Part shown: positions 32,621 through 34,964 of the stretch, piece by piece
How the letters are laid out: every line of letters starts with the position of its first letter
How positions within the stretch are numbered: the first letter of the stretch is position 1
Source: CAYRVF01 sp964427535
Lineage (GTDB): Bacteria; Chloroflexota; Ktedonobacteria; Ktedonobacterales; JADMIN01
Length of the DNA stretch: 34,964 bases
Direction of reading: 5' to 3'
Assembly: GCA_964427535.1 (NCBI GenBank)
Contig: CAYRVF010000047.1
Location: forward strand, 1-34,964
The notes under the pieces: generated by a model
Database searches by the model: none
Seen by the model: the letters and a program-made list of their open reading frames with translations, nothing else
What the model was told of the DNA's origin: nothing
Program-made: the position numbers and the translations under genes

Positions 32621-32775
32621 GAGTAGCGCATGGGCTGGGGCGCGGAGGGACTCCAGTTGACGAGGTGGGGGCCGTTCGGACGAGTCAGCGGGGAGCCCCC
32701 AGGGCAGGCTACGCCACTGCCCTATCAAGGTCGTGAGGAAAACCGGCGGGTGACTGTCGGGACAATGCACGACCA
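32621..32775 (+). ncRNA. glmS ribozyme (GlcN6P-responsive self-cleaving riboswitch)
   Basis: The element lies directly before glmS. The expected cleavage site is between A32625 and G32626, in TAGCGC. GGCTGG (32633-32638) pairs with CCAGTT (32653-32658, with G-U pairs), followed by the hallmark GACGAGG (32659-32665), as in the consensus stem of the class. Downstream are GGGGGC/GCCCCC (32667-32672 and 32695-32700), GGGCAG/CTGCCC (32702-32707 and 32717-32722) and GGTCGTG/CACGACC (32729-32735 and 32768-32774); the last encloses the CCGGCGGGTGACT segment. The ribozyme uses glucosamine-6-phosphate as cofactor to cleave its own mRNA, reducing GlmS when product is plentiful. The ribosome site AAAGGAG and ATG follow after 34 bases. 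Confidence 0.9.
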
Positions 32776-32808
32776 GATGGCGGAAGCACACAAAGGAGAT
32801 GCCCAGAG

Positions 32809-34677
32809 ATGTGTGGCATCGTGGGCTATGTTGGGTTTCAGCGCGCGACACCGATTCTGTTAGAGGGGCTGTCTCGCCTGGAGTATCGGGGGTACGACTC
32901 CGCGGGAATCGCGGTGCTCTCTGCGGATGGCGACTTGCAGGTGCGCAAGGCGGCCGGCAAGCTGCAGAACCTCAAGGCGATGGTCGGCACGCTGGAGCCA
33001 GAGGGGTCTCTGGGGGTTGGACATACCCGCTGGGCAACACATGGGCGCCCGAGCGATAACAACGCGCATCCCCATGCGGATTGTTTCGCTAATGTGACTG
33101 TCGTGCATAACGGCATCATCGAGAACTATGCCGAGCTGCGCGACGAACTGATGGCCAAGGGGCATACCTTCCGGTCCGAGACTGACACTGAGGTGCTCGC
33201 CCACCTCATCGAAGACATCCTGCCGACGACGGACGGTTTGGGCGAGGCTGTCCGGCAGGCGCTCCGGCGTGTGACCGGCTCCTATGCGGTCGTCGTGGTG
33301 AGCAAGCAGCATCCCCAGCATCTCGTCGGCGCGCGGCTCAACGGGCCGCTCATCGTCGGGCTGGGCGAGCGCGAGAACTTCCTCGCCTCCGACATCCCCG
33401 CGATCCTCAAGCACACGCGCGAGATTGTCGTGCTGGATGAAGGCGAGGTCGTGGATGTCACGCCATCGTCCGTCAGCATCCGCACGCTCGACGGCGCACC
33501 GGTGGAGCGCACGCCGATGCATGTCGAATGGGATGCCGAGGCGGCCGAGAAAGGCGGCTATCCGCACTTCTTCGTCAAGGAGATTCACGAGCAGCCCCAA
33601 TCCATTGCACGGGCGCTGCTTGGGCGAGTGCATGAGCCGGGCAACGACGAGGCCGGGCCGGCGCTGCGTCTGGCCGAACTCGACCGGCTGGTGGCTTCTG
33701 GCGCGCTCGACGCCGTGCGGCGCATCACGATTCTCGGCTGTGGCAGCTCGGTGCATGCCGCGCTGCTCGGCAAGTACGCGATGGAGCAGTGGGCGCGCCT
33801 GCCGGTCGAGGTGGCCATCGCGTCGGAGTATCGTTACGCCGACCCGATCGTCGGGCCGGATACGTTANNNNNNNNNNGCCAGTCGGGGGAGACCGCCGAC
33901 ACGCTTGCCGCCACACGCCTCGCCCGCGAGCACGGCGCGCCGGTCATCGCGGTCACGAACGTGGTCGGCAGCGCGATCACGCGGGTGGCCGATGCCGTGC
34001 TGTACCTGCAGGCGGGGCCGGAGATCAGCGTCACGGCGACGAAGACGTTCGTGACGACGACGACGGTGCTGTATCTGCTCGGGTTGTGGCTGGCGCAGCG
34101 CGCCGAGACGCTGCACCCGGACGATCAGCACCGGCTGCTCACCGCCCTGCTAGCGATTCCTCGGCAGATGGAGCAGGTGCTCGCGCCAGAGAACGGCAAC
34201 GCCAGCGCCATCGAGCGAACGGCCGAGCTGCTGGCCAAGCGGCAGAGCGCGATGTTCATCGGGCGCGGGCCGGGCTACCCGCTCGCGCTCGAAGGCGCGC
34301 TCAAGCTGAAGGAAATCTCGTACGTGCATGCGGAGGGGTATCCGGCGGGCGAGCTGAAGCACGGGCCGATCGCGCTGCTCGACCCAGATGTGCCGTTGCT
34401 CGCCGTCGCCACCGCCGGGCGGACGTACGAGAAGGTCATCAGCAACGTGCAGGAGGTGCGGGCGCGTGATGCGCGAGTCATCGCCGTGGCGACGGAGGGC
34501 GACACCAACATCGGCCGCCATGCTGACGAGGTGTTCTTCGTTCCCGAGGCGCCTGAGCTGTTCGCGCCGCTGTTGAGCATCATTCCGTTGCAGCTGCTCT
34601 CCTATCAGGTGGCGCTGGCGCGTGGCTGCAACGTCGATCAGCCGCGCAACCTCGCCAAATCCGTGACGGTGGAGTAG
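32809..34677 (+). CDS. glmS: Glutamine--fructose-6-phosphate aminotransferase (isomerizing)
   Basis: About 622 residues, with four unresolved ones from an N run. After Met removal the N-terminal Cys (MCGIVGYVG) is the glutaminase nucleophile. The GATase II domain (about 1-220) includes LEYRGYDSAG, GHTRWATHG and HNGIIENY. Two SIS domains (about 300-430 and 470-600) form the isomerase/synthase part, with QSGETADT, SVTATKTF and the C-terminal EGYPAGELKHGPIAL and NLAKSVTVE. It makes glucosamine-6-phosphate, the first step to UDP-GlcNAc for peptidoglycan. ATG 32809 follows AAAGGAG. Expression should be controlled by the upstream ribozyme. A terminator follows. Confidence 0.97.
   Translation: MCGIVGYVGFQRATPILLEGLSRLEYRGYDSAGIAVLSADGDLQVRKAAGKLQNLKAMVGTLEPEGSLGVGHTRWATHGRPSDNNAHPHADCFANVTVVHNGIIENYAELRDELMAKGHTFRSETDTEVLAHLIEDILPTTDGLGEAVRQALRRVTGSYAVVVVSKQHPQHLVGARLNGPLIVGLGERENFLASDIPAILKHTREIVVLDEGEVVDVTPSSVSIRTLDGAPVERTPMHVEWDAEAAEKGGYPHFFVKEIHEQPQSIARALLGRVHEPGNDEAGPALRLAELDRLVASGALDAVRRITILGCGSSVHAALLGKYAMEQWARLPVEVAIASEYRYADPIVGPDTLXXXXQSGETADTLAATRLAREHGAPVIAVTNVVGSAITRVADAVLYLQAGPEISVTATKTFVTTTTVLYLLGLWLAQRAETLHPDDQHRLLTALLAIPRQMEQVLAPENGNASAIERTAELLAKRQSAMFIGRGPGYPLALEGALKLKEISYVHAEGYPAGELKHGPIALLDPDVPLLAVATAGRTYEKVISNVQEVRARDARVIAVATEGDTNIGRHADEVFFVPEAPELFAPLLSIIPLQLLSYQVALARGCNVDQPRNLAKSVTVE
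33868..33877. other. Assembly gap (10 Ns) inside glmS
   Basis: Ten undetermined bases lie between DTL and QSGET in the first SIS domain. The reading frame is open on both sides. Family members have five residues between these motifs, but the run leaves room for four, so the true gap may be 13 bases. Confidence 0.95.
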
Positions 34678-34706
34678 TGCGGGTAAGTCGTCCGTTTTAG
34701 GATGGG

Positions 34707-34745
34707 CAGGGGATAGCTGGAGTACCCGGCTGTCTCCTGTTTTTT
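34707..34745 (+). terminator. Intrinsic terminator of glmS
   Basis: CAGGGGATAGC (34707-34717) and GCTGTCTCCTG (34729-34739) make an 11-pair stem with two G-U pairs, followed by TTTTTTG (34740-34746). Confidence 0.92.
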
Positions 34746-34781
34746 GTTGGCCTGGCTGCCGTCACTCTGGGGCCTACGCAG

Positions 34782-34964
34782 TTACCCCGCGCGTTGCATG
34801 TCGACGCCGAGCAGCGAGCGATACCAGCGCACCCGCTCGACACGCCCGGCGACGACGATTACCCGCGCAGTGTGGATCGTGCGGTAGAGCTCGGCGGCGA
34901 GCTTAGGCGGCAGCGCGACGGGGAGGCGTCCCGTCTCGTCCTCCAGCACGAGGAAGCCCATGCC
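34782..34964 (-). CDS. C-terminal end of a probable DnaE-type DNA polymerase III alpha (OB-fold), partial
   Basis: The minus-strand frame is open from the right edge to TAA at 34784-34782, giving 60 residues. It begins GMGFLVLEDETGRLPVALPP and continues with ARVIVVAGRVERVRWYRSLL. The F-L-x-L-E-D-E-T-G pattern followed by V-x-G-R-V-x-R is that of the C-terminal OB-fold (tRNA_anti type) of DnaE-family polymerases, especially the DnaE2/ImuC error-prone type. The start and catalytic part lie outside the window. Another OB-fold protein is possible. It is convergent with glmS. Confidence 0.6.
   Translation of the reverse strand, partial: GMGFLVLEDETGRLPVALPPKLAAELYRTIHTARVIVVAGRVERVRWYRSLLGVDMQRAG

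Noticed and set aside
32520..32660. Short + frame with a CRGCGVRECPH cysteine cluster before glmS
   Set aside because: No ribosome site, overlaps the glmS ribozyme, and the cluster is probably chance.

Overview
The window is a high-GC, gene-dense piece of a bacterial chromosome, most likely from a member of the Chloroflexota (Ktedonobacteria or a related class). I infer this from the gene mix: MoxR/DUF58/transglutaminase operon, a LexA with a Bacillus-type SOS box, a bifunctional-nuclease (DUF151) protein, a one-piece PolA with proofreading, many GTG/TTG starts, and intergenic hairpin repeats rich in CTCACCCCC/GGCCCCTCTCC. No rRNA, tRNA, CRISPR array, insertion sequence or phage gene is visible. 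A run of ten Ns inside glmS shows that this is a draft scaffold.

Layout. 1-4081: the end of a MoxR ATPase gene, a DUF58 protein and a membrane transglutaminase, all on +. 4355-7369: polA. 7384-9770 (minus): a PsiE-like membrane protein, a DedA membrane protein and lexA. The lexA promoter is textbook-like and carries a GAAC-N4-GTTC operator. 10070-11040 (+): a DUF151 nuclease-like protein and a small zinc-ribbon protein. 11231-13921 (minus): a class A penicillin-binding protein, divergent from gltX (14214-15773). 15944-21760 (+): a compact exopolysaccharide cluster of UDP-xylose synthase, O-antigen ligase/polymerase, two GT4-like glycosyltransferases and a PHP phosphoesterase. 21865-23084 (minus): rplS and rnhB. 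23351-26428 (+): a class V aminotransferase and serA, separated by a repeat array and facing a glycolate-oxidase-like FAD enzyme (26458-27933, minus). 28442-32276: small or poorly known genes (SWIM zinc protein, Pro/Ala-rich tail-anchored protein, an alpha/beta hydrolase relative, a DUF1345-like membrane protein, a HAD hydrolase). 32621-34677: a glmS ribozyme followed by glmS. The right edge holds the last 60 codons of a probable DnaE-type polymerase gene on minus.

How the genes work together: cell-envelope functions dominate. They include the class A PBP, GlmS (amino-sugar supply for peptidoglycan), the polysaccharide cluster, the transglutaminase operon and DedA. DNA maintenance is the second theme: polA, lexA, rnhB and the end of a DnaE-like gene. 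Serine/glyoxylate metabolism is the third: aminotransferase, SerA and the FAD oxidase.

The most interesting non-coding elements are a glmS ribozyme in a lineage outside its classic Firmicutes range, a candidate stand-alone structured RNA at 28023-28166 with its own promoter and terminator, and the LexA-controlled lexA promoter. I found no clear new defence or mobile system. The strongest candidate for something undescribed is the 28023-28166 RNA. All identifications come from reading motifs and from memory of families; no database search was run.
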